Assembly: GCA_965644295.1 (NCBI GenBank)
Contig: CBFFRP010000297.1
Span: 992,001 to 1,056,000, forward strand
DNA: 64,000 nucleotides
Origin: Paraphysomonas bandaiensis
Lineage: Eukaryota; Chrysophyceae
Reading direction: 5' to 3'
Part shown: piece by piece, positions 23,016-32,432 of the stretch
How positions within the stretch are numbered: position 1 is the stretch's first letter
Layout: each line of letters begins with the position of its first letter
Notes under the pieces: model-generated
Database searches by the model: none
The model's input: the letters and a program-made list of their open reading frames with translations, nothing else
Told to the model about the DNA's origin: nothing
Translations under genes and position numbers: made by a program

Positions 23016-24664
23016 TGGCAGCGGATGGAAATTTCACGAATGTCGCCTCAGGCTCAAAGGTACCTCCCTTCGAGGAACTGAACTTCAAGAAATTCAAGAA
23101 GTTCTTCACCTCATTCCTCATGAGACACAATCGAGCTCATCTTGTCCTCTCAAAGGATAAACCAAGGCACATTCATGATCTAGACTCTACAGTCCCAGCG
23201 GGAGCTCATATGACTGATGCACAGAAGAAGCGACTACGCAAAGCGAAGAAACTCTGGAACACCCGGAACGAGACCGCGTACTCCTTCCTGATGGAAGTGT
23301 GCAATGCTCACCCAAAAGCAGGCACAACAGCGGCTCTCTACGAAGGAAGTACAGCAAAAGGGTTACTACAGGCACTGGAAGAGAGATTTCTCAATGTTGA
23401 AAAGAATACAGTACAGGCAGAGGTCACAAAGTTCAATTCAATGAAGATTACCTCAAGTCAGTCAGGAGCAGAGTTCGTCGACAGCGTTGAAGCCCAGGCC
23501 AAGATTCTCGAGAATCTAGGTCGTGAAGTCACGGAAGACGACAAGCTCACTCGACTAAAGGAAGGTCTCACAGACAAGAGATATTCCCAACTAGCACACA
23601 GCCTGTATACAGCAAACGATGTGACATACGCAAGAGCAAGCAGCCTAATCAAAGGGTATGAAAACACATCATTCGGCAAGCATGCGTTGCAAAATTCAGG
23701 GGAAGACAGTGTCAATCAAGCAGTGGATGACAGTAAATGGAAAGAGCACAAGAGAAAGGGCAGATGCAATAAGTGCAAGAAACTTGGCCACTTTGCTAGG
23801 GAGTGCAAGACTCCAGAGCATGTCATAAAGAGGATGAAGGGGACAAGATCACAGAGAAAAGATAGAGATCACAGAAACAGGGGTGATAACAAAACAAAGC
23901 TACCTGTGTGTGAGATATGTGACATCCCAGGCCATCAGACTAAAGACTGCTTCCACTTGAAGACTGCTAAAGCTGCAGTGGTCAGTTCTAAACGGGGGCG
24001 AGACTCTAGAAGGGAAACGGCACCCTACAAGAACAAGAAGAAACCGCGAGTGTCTGTACATGATTCAGAAGATGAAGCGGGATACGAATCGATGATATGT
24101 GTGGAAGAAGAGGTGAATCTAGCACAGAGCATGTCAGATGTTATTTATTTAGACAGCGGGTGCAACAAGATGATCCTTACCTCCAAAAACCACATGACCA
24201 ACCTTCAGCGCGCTGATAGGCAGATGTCCACAGCGAACAAAGGTAAACTGTCAATACACAGTGTTGGCGATGTAGGAAGCTTTAAAAAGGTGTACTACGC
24301 ACCTGAAGCAAGTAAGAACCTCGTAGATATGAAGAGCATCACAGATAGGGGTTGTGTTGTGACGTTCGATAATGATGAAGTCGTCATTCGAAATAAGACT
24401 ACGAACAAGACACTCATTAGACAGAGAAGTGTTAATGGATTATATCCAGTTCGACTCGAAGACTTACTTCAGCTTGGAGAAGAATCCTCAGCAGCACTTG
24501 AGGAGCAGGGGTTTGATGACCAGCGAATTCTATGGCACAAAAGACTTGGCCATGTCAACTATGATAAACTGACTGAGTCCGACCGCCGAGGCCTAGTTGA
24601 TGGAATAAATCTGGACAAGAAATATTTCAGAAAAAAAACACAAAAAAACGATATGCAAATGTAA
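23015..24664 (+). CDS. Copia Gag, protease and start of integrase
   Basis: 549 codons from ATG at 23015. The N-terminal 230 residues are a copia-type Gag (UBN2-like helical region; LNFKKFKKFF start). Two CCHC zinc knuckles follow: CNKCKKLGHFAREC (residues about 252-265) and CEICDIPGHQTKDC (about 307-320). The protease active site is YLDSGC near residue 382. After GAG-pre-integrase the HKRLGH motif of the integrase zinc-binding domain appears, and the frame then stops at 24662-24664 just after an A-rich stretch. The remaining Cys pair of that HHCC domain is in the next frame. Gag, protease and integrase are normally released from one polyprotein. The frame break is therefore a mutation or base-call error rather than a natural gene end. 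Confidence 0.88.
   Translation: MAADGNFTNVASGSKVPPFEELNFKKFKKFFTSFLMRHNRAHLVLSKDKPRHIHDLDSTVPAGAHMTDAQKKRLRKAKKLWNTRNETAYSFLMEVCNAHPKAGTTAALYEGSTAKGLLQALEERFLNVEKNTVQAEVTKFNSMKITSSQSGAEFVDSVEAQAKILENLGREVTEDDKLTRLKEGLTDKRYSQLAHSLYTANDVTYARASSLIKGYENTSFGKHALQNSGEDSVNQAVDDSKWKEHKRKGRCNKCKKLGHFARECKTPEHVIKRMKGTRSQRKDRDHRNRGDNKTKLPVCEICDIPGHQTKDCFHLKTAKAAVVSSKRGRDSRRETAPYKNKKKPRVSVHDSEDEAGYESMICVEEEVNLAQSMSDVIYLDSGCNKMILTSKNHMTNLQRADRQMSTANKGKLSIHSVGDVGSFKKVYYAPEASKNLVDMKSITDRGCVVTFDNDEVVIRNKTTNKTLIRQRSVNGLYPVRLEDLLQLGEESSAALEEQGFDDQRILWHKRLGHVNYDKLTESDRRGLVDGINLDKKYFRKKTQKNDMQM
23016..23028 (+). promoter_or_regulatory. Candidate primer-binding site overlapping the gag start
   Basis: The sequence TGGCAGCGGATGG starts one base after the LTR. 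A TGG start at this place is what pairing with the CCA end of a tRNA needs, so the primer-binding site appears to overlap the gag initiation codon. The matching tRNA has not been identified here. Confidence 0.45.
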
Positions 24665-24671
24665 TACCTGC

Positions 24672-27533
24672 ATGCGATCGAAACTCACGAGAAAGAACTT
24701 CAGGACTCCACGCCAGTTGATGAACTTAGACAACAACCCAAAGGAGAGAGGGGTGCTCAGTGCAGATACGATGGAAGTCCTAAACACGCCATCGATGGAA
24801 GGCTACAAACATGTGTTACTATTCAAGCACAGTGATGCAAAACATGTATGGGCTTATGGGTTGAAAAACAAGACTGGGAGTGAAGTGTTAAAGTGTATGA
24901 AGGACATGGTAGAGACCCAACTTGTCAAAGAAGGATTGCAACTACGACGATATCATGCAGATGGCGCAGGAGAACTAGTAGGGCAACATGTCAGGCAGTA
25001 CTTACGTGAAACCACCAGCACAAGGACTGTACAGGTTACTTGGACTCCACGTGACACACCCGAAATGAATTCGCTATCGGAACGCACTAATCGTACAGTG
25101 AAGGAGATGGCCCTTGCTATATTGCTCGATAGTGGCATGCCATCAGTATTTTGGTTCAAAGCAGTCTTGCATGCTGTATATCTGATCAACAGGTTACCTA
25201 CGAAGACAACGAAAGGATACATCTCACCTTTTGAGTATATTACTGGAACCGCACCAGATGTGAGTGACTTGAAGATCTGGGGCTGCAAGGCATGGGCTAT
25301 TGTGCCGAAGGAGCAGCGCCGCAAAGAGTGGAAAGAAAAGGGAAAACCTGGATACTATATGGGACAATGTCAACAACCTGTTGGACACCAAATATATATT
25401 CCAGACCTGAATGCTATTATTGTTGCAGTCAATGCACAGTTTGATGAGTCAATTCCAGAGCGTTCACAGGAGTATTTCGACGAAATAGATAATCTACAAA
25501 TCGACACCTCAGAAACAGCAGAGAGTGTAAATGACTATCAGTACCTGGTGGGCCTCAGACATCTTGATGGACACCTGTGTTATGTTACCACCAGAGTGAT
25601 AGAGAGAAGAGGAGTCATTGTTGCATATAGGAGATTAGATATGAAAGGAAATACTACCGAGGAGCAAACTCCAATTCATATCAAAGATGTAGTAAAGATG
25701 ACTCACTCTACAAAGTGTCAGACCGACAAGTTTAATAGTTTGCGAAATGAGTTGGATCAGACTTGTAATGACAGTGACAATGAACAGAGGACTCCTGACC
25801 GCTCAAATCGGGGCGCATCTTCAACAGGTGGGGCAGATCGAAATCCCAGAACTGAAAAACGACCTCGAAAAAAACGGCACATTGTTAACGTTGGTGTCCT
25901 CGGCGATGTCTCATTGTTTCTTGATTCCTCCAACAGCACAATTAAAGAGCCACAGACGCTGGCAGAAGCAAAGAAGACTCCACAGAGAACATACTGGATT
26001 GAAGCTACCAGGAAGGAGGTGCACAAGCTTGAACGAAGGACATGCTGGAAGATTGTCCGAAGGCCGAAACACCGAAAAATCATAAAATCTAAATTGGTCT
26101 TTAAAGTAAAGCGCGACCATCTTGGAAAAATTAAGAAGTTCAAAGTTCGACTTGTGGCGAAAGGGTTTACTCAAGAACAAGGAGTCGACTATAATGAGAC
26201 ATTCTCCCCAGTAGCTAAAGGTGTATCATTTAGGCTAGCACTAGCACTGGCTCTGCGATACAATCTGCAACTCCGTCAACTCGATGTAGAAACGGCATTT
26301 CCGTATGCAGATCTGGACGAAGACGTGTTTATGTCTCCACCTGCAGGAATAGATATTCCACAAGGCTGTTGTTTGAAGATTCTGAAGAGTTTGTATGGCC
26401 TAAAACAAGCGCCTCGAAATTGGCATTCAATGCTGAAGGACAGTATAAAGGCGATGGGGTATAAACAATGTGTTCTTGACCCATGTTTATTTGTACTCAA
26501 GGGTACTGATGATAACCTACATATGATACTTGTGTATGTAGATGATATCATTGTGCTCAGCTCTGACAGCCGTCATATTGAAGAAGTCATCAGCGCCTTT
26601 AAGACTCAATATGCCATGCAAGATATGGGGGACCTTAAGCATTATTTAGGTCTTACCATTGAGCGTCATAATGGCCAGATTAAGTTACATCAGTCTGCAT
26701 ATGCTAAAGATGTTGTGGCCAGATTCAATCACTTGTTGTCAGAAAAGAAGAGACGGTGCAAGGCAACCACACCTCTACCACCTGGCCTAAAGTTGTCCAA
26801 GGATGCAAAAGAGGAAGAAACTCGAAAACAGAGAGAATACGTTGATGCATTTCCCTATCAATCTGTTATTGGTGCCTTAATGTATTTGGCAGTGCATACT
26901 AGACCAGACATGGCATATACAGTAAATCTTCTCTCCCGGTTCACCACAAGACCCACGTACGCTGCATGTCAAGCTGCTCTGCATACTTTATTGTATTTAG
27001 AAAATACAGTTGATCAAGGTATCATATTTCCTAATTTCACAGATGAAGACCCTCTATGTGTGTACTCTGATGCAGATTGGGCCGGAGATCTGGATACATG
27101 CAGATCCACTACAGGGTATATCGTATATCTGTGGGGTGCTCCAATTGCATGGCAGTCCAGACTGCAGCCAACAGTGGCTACGTCGACTATGGAAGCTGAA
27201 TATATGGCTGCATATGCTGCAATTCAGGAGATTGTATGGATACGAGGGGTGATGACAGAGCTCGGAATTCGTGGATTTGAGCTCAGTAAGAATGCGTCTC
27301 CAACAATCTTGAATATGGACAGCAAGAGTGCGATTGATCTAGCTCAGAACCCGGTAAATCATAAACGTTCCAAGCATATTCGGATCAAGTATCATTGGAT
27401 TCGAGAGCAAGTGGGAGGCTGTATCGTCAGGCTGAATCATGTGCCAACGGCAGAGATGACAGCAGACGTGATGACTAAAGCCTTGTCCGAGAAGCTGCAC
27501 TATCAGCATGTGCACACTATGGTATCGCACTAA
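24672..27533 (+). CDS. Copia integrase, reverse transcriptase and RNase H
   Basis: 953 codons in the next frame; the frame is open from about 24645, where it supplies the Cys pair (CNTC) of the integrase zinc-binding HHCC domain. The integrase core shows HADGAGEL and, further on, NSLSERTNRTVKEM with the catalytic Glu. Reverse transcriptase begins near KVRLVAKGFTQEQGVDY and has the catalytic YVDDIIV. RNase H shows YSDADWAGD, STMEAEYMA and MDSKSAIDLAQNP. The frame runs intact to TAA at 27531, 48 nt before the 3' LTR. Apart from the upstream frame change it looks functional. It encodes the enzymes for reverse transcription and integration of the element. Confidence 0.92.
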   Translation: MRSKLTRKNFRTPRQLMNLDNNPKERGVLSADTMEVLNTPSMEGYKHVLLFKHSDAKHVWAYGLKNKTGSEVLKCMKDMVETQLVKEGLQLRRYHADGAGELVGQHVRQYLRETTSTRTVQVTWTPRDTPEMNSLSERTNRTVKEMALAILLDSGMPSVFWFKAVLHAVYLINRLPTKTTKGYISPFEYITGTAPDVSDLKIWGCKAWAIVPKEQRRKEWKEKGKPGYYMGQCQQPVGHQIYIPDLNAIIVAVNAQFDESIPERSQEYFDEIDNLQIDTSETAESVNDYQYLVGLRHLDGHLCYVTTRVIERRGVIVAYRRLDMKGNTTEEQTPIHIKDVVKMTHSTKCQTDKFNSLRNELDQTCNDSDNEQRTPDRSNRGASSTGGADRNPRTEKRPRKKRHIVNVGVLGDVSLFLDSSNSTIKEPQTLAEAKKTPQRTYWIEATRKEVHKLERRTCWKIVRRPKHRKIIKSKLVFKVKRDHLGKIKKFKVRLVAKGFTQEQGVDYNETFSPVAKGVSFRLALALALRYNLQLRQLDVETAFPYADLDEDVFMSPPAGIDIPQGCCLKILKSLYGLKQAPRNWHSMLKDSIKAMGYKQCVLDPCLFVLKGTDDNLHMILVYVDDIIVLSSDSRHIEEVISAFKTQYAMQDMGDLKHYLGLTIERHNGQIKLHQSAYAKDVVARFNHLLSEKKRRCKATTPLPPGLKLSKDAKEEETRKQREYVDAFPYQSVIGALMYLAVHTRPDMAYTVNLLSRFTTRPTYAACQAALHTLLYLENTVDQGIIFPNFTDEDPLCVYSDADWAGDLDTCRSTTGYIVYLWGAPIAWQSRLQPTVATSTMEAEYMAAYAAIQEIVWIRGVMTELGIRGFELSKNASPTILNMDSKSAIDLAQNPVNHKRSKHIRIKYHWIREQVGGCIVRLNHVPTAEMTADVMTKALSEKLHYQHVHTMVSH

Positions 27534-27572
27534 GTAGACTTGCTCATCACAGTATATTCTGATATGTTCATT

Positions 27573-27581
27573 GAGTGGGAG
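27573..27581 (+). promoter_or_regulatory. Polypurine tract of copia element
   Basis: GAGTGGGAG lies immediately upstream of the 3' LTR, the standard place for priming plus-strand DNA synthesis. Confidence 0.75.
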
Positions 27582-27888
27582 TATTGAACTACAACCAACT
27601 CCTACGTGCGTACTTGAAGTTTGGTAAAGTCAATCGCTAGTAGTTATCCTGTATTCTATGTAGCAATGAAATACAGAATATACATGACTACAGTATAGGA
27701 GTAGCTATTACAAGTATACAAAGAAACTGAAAATATAGTAGCTGTTAAAGATATGATTTGTAGAACAGAATGTTGATGTTGGTAAATGACGTGGTTCCTA
27801 ACTCACAGGGCTACAACATCATAAACTTACTATATCTCCTATAATATCAATCAGTCAATATTGCACTAACTAAAAGCGTAAATTAATA
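27582..27888 (+). repeat. 3' LTR of copia element
   Basis: 307 bp, matching the 5' LTR base for base on reading. It is followed by the GATAA target duplication. Confidence 0.93.
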
Positions 27889-27893
27889 GATAA

Positions 27894-28198
27894 ACTATTT
27901 CGTTCATGTCAACCACTGATCAACTTCCGTATCTTGAATCGTCATGATATAATACTTCAGTTTCACAGTTATAGCTATATAGCACCTTTGACTATTGACT
28001 ACGTATTACTGTTTTTCACATTGTATTTAACGTATTCTACAGTACTATCTTAGAGAACCATACGTATTCCAACATGTCATACCCAATTTTGCTACAAATA
28101 TGTTCCCTAGCTCTACGTTATATCGAAATCTATATTGTGGTAGATATATACATCGTCGGTATATATATTCATATAGAGTTGTTATAAATCATACTTTA
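27894..28198. other. Intergenic, no gene seen
   Basis: AT-rich 3' flank of GLE1 interrupted by the copia insertion. No feature is recognised. Confidence 0.5.
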
Positions 28199-31100
28199 TT
28201 ACAGCATTCCACAATCACAACCATTACTAGATATATATCTATTCACAAAGTCTGATAACAATTTTTTGTGAGATGCTGCATCCAACACATCAGTCTCTTC
28301 AGTAAGCTTGGGAATAATTTTCTGCTGAATAATATTCAGGACGGCAATGAAATACTCTTTGCAGACAGTCGTCATTGCTGGTGCAACAGCACGAAGAAAA
28401 ATATCCAATAACTTTGCAGTAGGTTGTGGAGGAGCAGAAGTTAACCTTTATATTCATCGTGGGCACAAAATAGAGTATTAATAATGCCATACCTTAAGCA
28501 GAAATTGACCACTCTGGATAGCCATCTCCACCCATCGTCTAGAGAGAGAGGATAGTCACCTGGCTGTGCCACTACACTAGCATATACCGCCAAGATATTG
28601 CTCATTCGTTTCAGCCAACTGTCAGTGGATTCCCACACCTCCGCACCATCGCCGCTCTAAAAAGTAATTAATGCCAAATTAGTATGAAGGACAGCCTTCT
28701 TACTTTCTTTTTTGTGAACCCCATGCTCATTTTGTACTCATCGCCGGACCCGCCATCTGCCACCAGTTGTGGAATAGTAAAAGGGCAACTCGCATAAAAC
28801 TGCATTAAAAATAGTTCTGATGTATTCGGGAACTGTGTGCATATCCCTGATATAACAACGGCCAATGGCTCCACAGATTTCACAACAAAGCTGGTGGTCT
28901 GGCAGTAAACGATGCAATTCTTGGCTATCGTGTAGAGAGTGTACCTCAGCATTGCATCATCATCAAGATCTTTAGCTCTAATTATCTTGCCGCATAAGCT
29001 GCATGGTTATATCAGTGCGAGCATATTTGCAACTACTTCATACACATACTTATCCACTGCTTTTTCTTGACTGCTCTTCTCAGTCCCTAGTTGGTTGAGG
29101 GCTTTTCTATCTTTAATTCCAATTTGCCTACTAAGAGTGTACATTCTCTCGGACTTGTCATTGCTTAACCTCTCCGCCTCGGCCTTGAGAGCTGCTAAGG
29201 ATCTACGCATATGTAAACACCGAGAAACCCAAAATATACTTAGCTATACCTGATGACAACTTTTGCATGAATACAGTGGGAATCCTGCCCCTTGAACAAT
29301 GCACAAGGAATTTGATGTGTTCGAACAATATTAGTCAACATATTGCGTAAGTCGGTGGCCTCAAGGTGCGTAGGATCACTCACCGCCTCTAGCACAGTGC
29401 AAGGGAGAGCTTCTACAATGGTGCTCAGCATCTCCACGAACTGCCTTCCAAAAGTCACTACGAGGGTTTCCCCTGCTATGCGTAAGAAAGCTCGCAGACA
29501 TCCACACACTTCTCGCAAATATCTCTTATCTGTCGCACTAGATGGGGAATCACTAGACCCCAAACGGGAAGCAAATTTCGAAACCAATAACCCACAGCGC
29601 AATACCCATGTCCACCCCGCCTTAAGATCCACATACTTCGGTGTTCCGGTGCTACTCATTTGGCAGGCCAAAAGCATGACCACACGTTTCCTTTCTTGTG
29701 GACTCTTAGCGCGTGGTATGTTATTCTTAATCGGGGTGTGCACCGGGAATGGAATGGACCACATGCAACTATTGCACACCAATGCATGAAATGTACGACC
29801 TGCAACAGTTCCCGCCATTCGGCACACAGCACAAGCAATGTGGCCCAACATAAGCACCGTCTCCTCATGGTCCGAACGCATTACCTCGCCGACAACGGCA
29901 CTGAGTATGCCCCGAATAACATTTTGCTGATGACCTGACACGACAGCACTAAGAGTTTTCTCCATGAAGCAAATATCATCCACCAAACGTGCGCTCGTTC
30001 TTTCTTCGGGGCAAAGAGTAGCTAACGAGCGAATTCTCTCCTGGCACTCTTGAACTGTCTCCAATATAGTCTCATCTTCCTTCTCTTCCTCCGGAGCACA
30101 GGTAGAGTATAACCATTCTATATGTTCTATTGCCTCGCGCACATACGCTGGAACAGGTTCTTCAAGAAACTCAAAATCATTAGAGTCGATATTACGGCCT
30201 CCTGACACCTTCGTGGCTTTCGCTTTCGAGAGATCTGCACAAACCTTTTCTGCTTCGGTGACAGCTTGGTCCAACTGCTTTACCCGCTCTTCACCACCAT
30301 TCCTCAGTCGGCCTAATAAAGAATCATCTTTAACCATTTTGCTGAACGCACACACTTCTGCAAGGCGGTCGTTGAGTTGTAAATCATCCTGCGCCAATAT
30401 AATGCGCAACTCCGCGTTTCTCTCTTCTGTGGAAATTAATAGCCGCTCACACTTCTTTAAAAGCATTTCTGTATGCTCCACTACCGTTCGTTCGTTCTCA
30501 GAGAGGGGGCGTCGTTTGTGGTCCTCGAGTACTGTGTTAAGAGTTTCCTTTAGTTTTGGCAAAGAAATAGGAGAGGTGGAATTGTTTGACACCATGTCGA
30601 CCAAGAAACGCAGCGATGCCTCGCGGAGCTTATCGCTCTTTCTATGTGCTGCTTCCACCTCTCCTAACTTCCGCAACCGAGCGCGCTGTGAAATTTCTTC
30701 CTGACGCATTCTATCTATACAATCTTCCTCAAACTTTCCCATACTTTCATCAAAATCAGCTGCCTAATATATACAGTCAAGGGATTCCCGATATATAAAC
30801 AGACAACGCAGTACCTTCTTGGCGACACTTGAGAGGAAGGCTTTATATTTCGTAAATTCCGGCCAAGAAGACGTCGTATCCACGCGAGGGGAAGCAAATA
30901 CAGCGGGGGGAGGAGTCAACGGTGAGCGGGCGCCTATACCTCCGCTAGGTGAAGAAAGTTTCAATGGAGTCCTGCGATATAACACAGTAAGTAAGACAGA
31001 TCGCACGACAGTTTGGGTTCTTGCCGTTGAGGAGACCCGAGAATAGTCGGGTGGGAGTCAAAACCATCAGCAGTGTCCGAACTACTATATTCACGCATAC

Positions 31101-31566
31101 TTGCGTTATGGAGAGTTTCATTTTCCATAACAACCCCGTGGACCATCATGCTGCTTATGGCAGGAGGGATATAACGCGACACAGAGGATGTAGCTGTATA
31201 AGCACCAGACACAGTTGTAGCTGAACTAGAGCTAGACGGGGAACATGCAAATTCATTTATTGCATGATTTGTTTCTGGTTGACTTTCTTTTAATCCTGTC
31301 TTTCGAGGGGACTCAACAGTATCACTAACAGTATCATGCCACTGCACGGTCTCATCCTCATCATCCCCACTATCAGATGTACAATATCCATAACATCCAG
31401 GTGATGATAAACGTGATTTCAAATGAATTGATGACTCATTATATCTTTCATTATCTTGTTTACAGTCATTAGATACATAATAAGATTTATGTGGAGTGTA
31501 TTGTCGTCTAAAGCTACTGGGAATACTCACACCTAAAAGACGTGTTGATAGTATGTTATGATCCAT
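28199..31566 (-). CDS. GLE1: GLE1 mRNA export mediator with two Gle1-type modules
   Basis: Seven exons: 31566-about 31037, 30971-30815, 30763-29250, 29202-29050, 28998-28704, 28656-28493 and 28445-28199. All except the first donor are fixed by phase, giving about 1019 residues. Gle1 sits at the nuclear pore, binds IP6 and activates the DEAD-box helicase Dbp5/DDX19. The C-terminal module has the family pattern: a PLAVVISGI-like helix, FYASCPFTIP (near 856), WLKRMSNILAVYASVV, and GWRWLSRVVNF (near 925). A second, diverged module inside the big exon repeats it: SCMWSIPFPV near 562, a RKRVVMLLACQ helix, and GWTWVLRCGLL near 609. The N-terminus is disordered and a coiled coil precedes each module. 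The exon 4/5 intron (51 nt) removes an in-frame TAA. The first donor could instead be at 31007 or 31010; all three keep phase. Confidence 0.85.
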
Positions 31567-32432
31567 CTATATCTTCTTATTTACAGTGAAGAGAGTAGAG
31601 AATATCTTGATGAAATGGAAATGGAGATGATGGAGTGTGTGATGAGGTTAATGAGCTTACTAATATATGACTCATGTGGTTATATATGTATGTATGTATA
31701 CTAGAGAGAGAGAGAGAGAGATGTAAAAAAAAATTTATGTTGTAAAAAATATTTTTTTACATTTGTGTTTATATATGAATATATGGACAAAATATGTAAA
31801 AATAAGTTTGGAAAAAATATTTTGAAAGACATTTTGCATATTGCAGTACTAAAATGTGTGATAGATAAATAAGGATAAAAACATGCTATTTTTTAGGTTG
31901 TTTAGTAAGAAAATGCAGGGTTTATAGGATGGGAAATGAAGTAGGTTGTCTGCCAACACAATACAATAAAAATCCAGATTTAAAAATATAAAATGTATAG
32001 TTTTTCAATAGTTTTTTGATAATATCAAGAGTTTTTACAGCTAAAAAAATAGATGTTCGTTACATTGAATTTATTTCATTGAAAAGTCATCGCTTTTTCA
32101 TTAAAAAGTCACTTTTTTTTCACTTTTCACTAAAAAAACGATGATTTTTCATGAACAAATCAATAAAATCGATATGCACTACCACCCCCTGTACATAACA
32201 TACGTATATATGTATATATAGATAAGCAAGCTGTCCACTCTTACCTTAACAGAACATACTCATATATATATACACAGTACTCATCCTCATCTTTACAATC
32301 AACTTCGAATCAATCTCTTTATTACTATAAATCCCTCTAAGTAATTCATACTGATCTCTTAATACACACACACACTCAATACACACACTCTCATACACAT
32401 ACACATACATATACATACATACATATCTAATC
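31567..32432. other. Divergent promoter region between GLE1 and the MORN gene
   Basis: About 870 bp of AT-rich DNA. It holds a (AG)n run near 31705, copy 2 of the palindromic repeat (32070-32180) and short CATA/CACACA runs just before the MORN gene start. No gene is seen. Confidence 0.6.
32070..32180. repeat. Palindromic repeat, copy 2 (core flipped)
   Basis: The arms AAAAGTCATCGCTTTTTCA (32082-32100) and a degenerate partner ending near 32150 match copy 1 at 19795-19915, as do the outer flanks TTTATTTCATT and CAAATCAATAAAATCGA in the same orientation. The core (about 32101-32131) is the reverse complement of the copy-1 core. Confidence 0.7.

Larger units (their letters stand above)
22704..27893 (+). 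mobile_element. Complete Ty1/copia LTR retrotransposon
   Basis: The element spans 22709-27888 (5180 bp) with a 5-bp target duplication GATAA at 22704-22708 and 27889-27893. Two 307-bp LTRs, identical by eye, bound a gag-pol region in the order Gag, protease, integrase, reverse transcriptase, RNase H, which defines copia. The LTR ends are TATT and AATA rather than TG and CA. The internal region begins at the LTR border: the last LTR base is the A of the gag ATG. A purine run, GAGTGGGAG (27573-27581), directly abuts the 3' LTR and is the likely polypurine tract. Pol is open except for one frame change near 24645. Intact target duplication and identical LTRs mean recent insertion. A truncated solo LTR of the same family lies at 49296-49563. 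Confidence 0.95.

Noticed and set aside
24640-24675. Programmed +1 frameshift between gag and pol
   Set aside because: The shift falls inside the integrase zinc-binding domain, far past Gag and protease, so it cannot serve the usual gag/pol ratio control.
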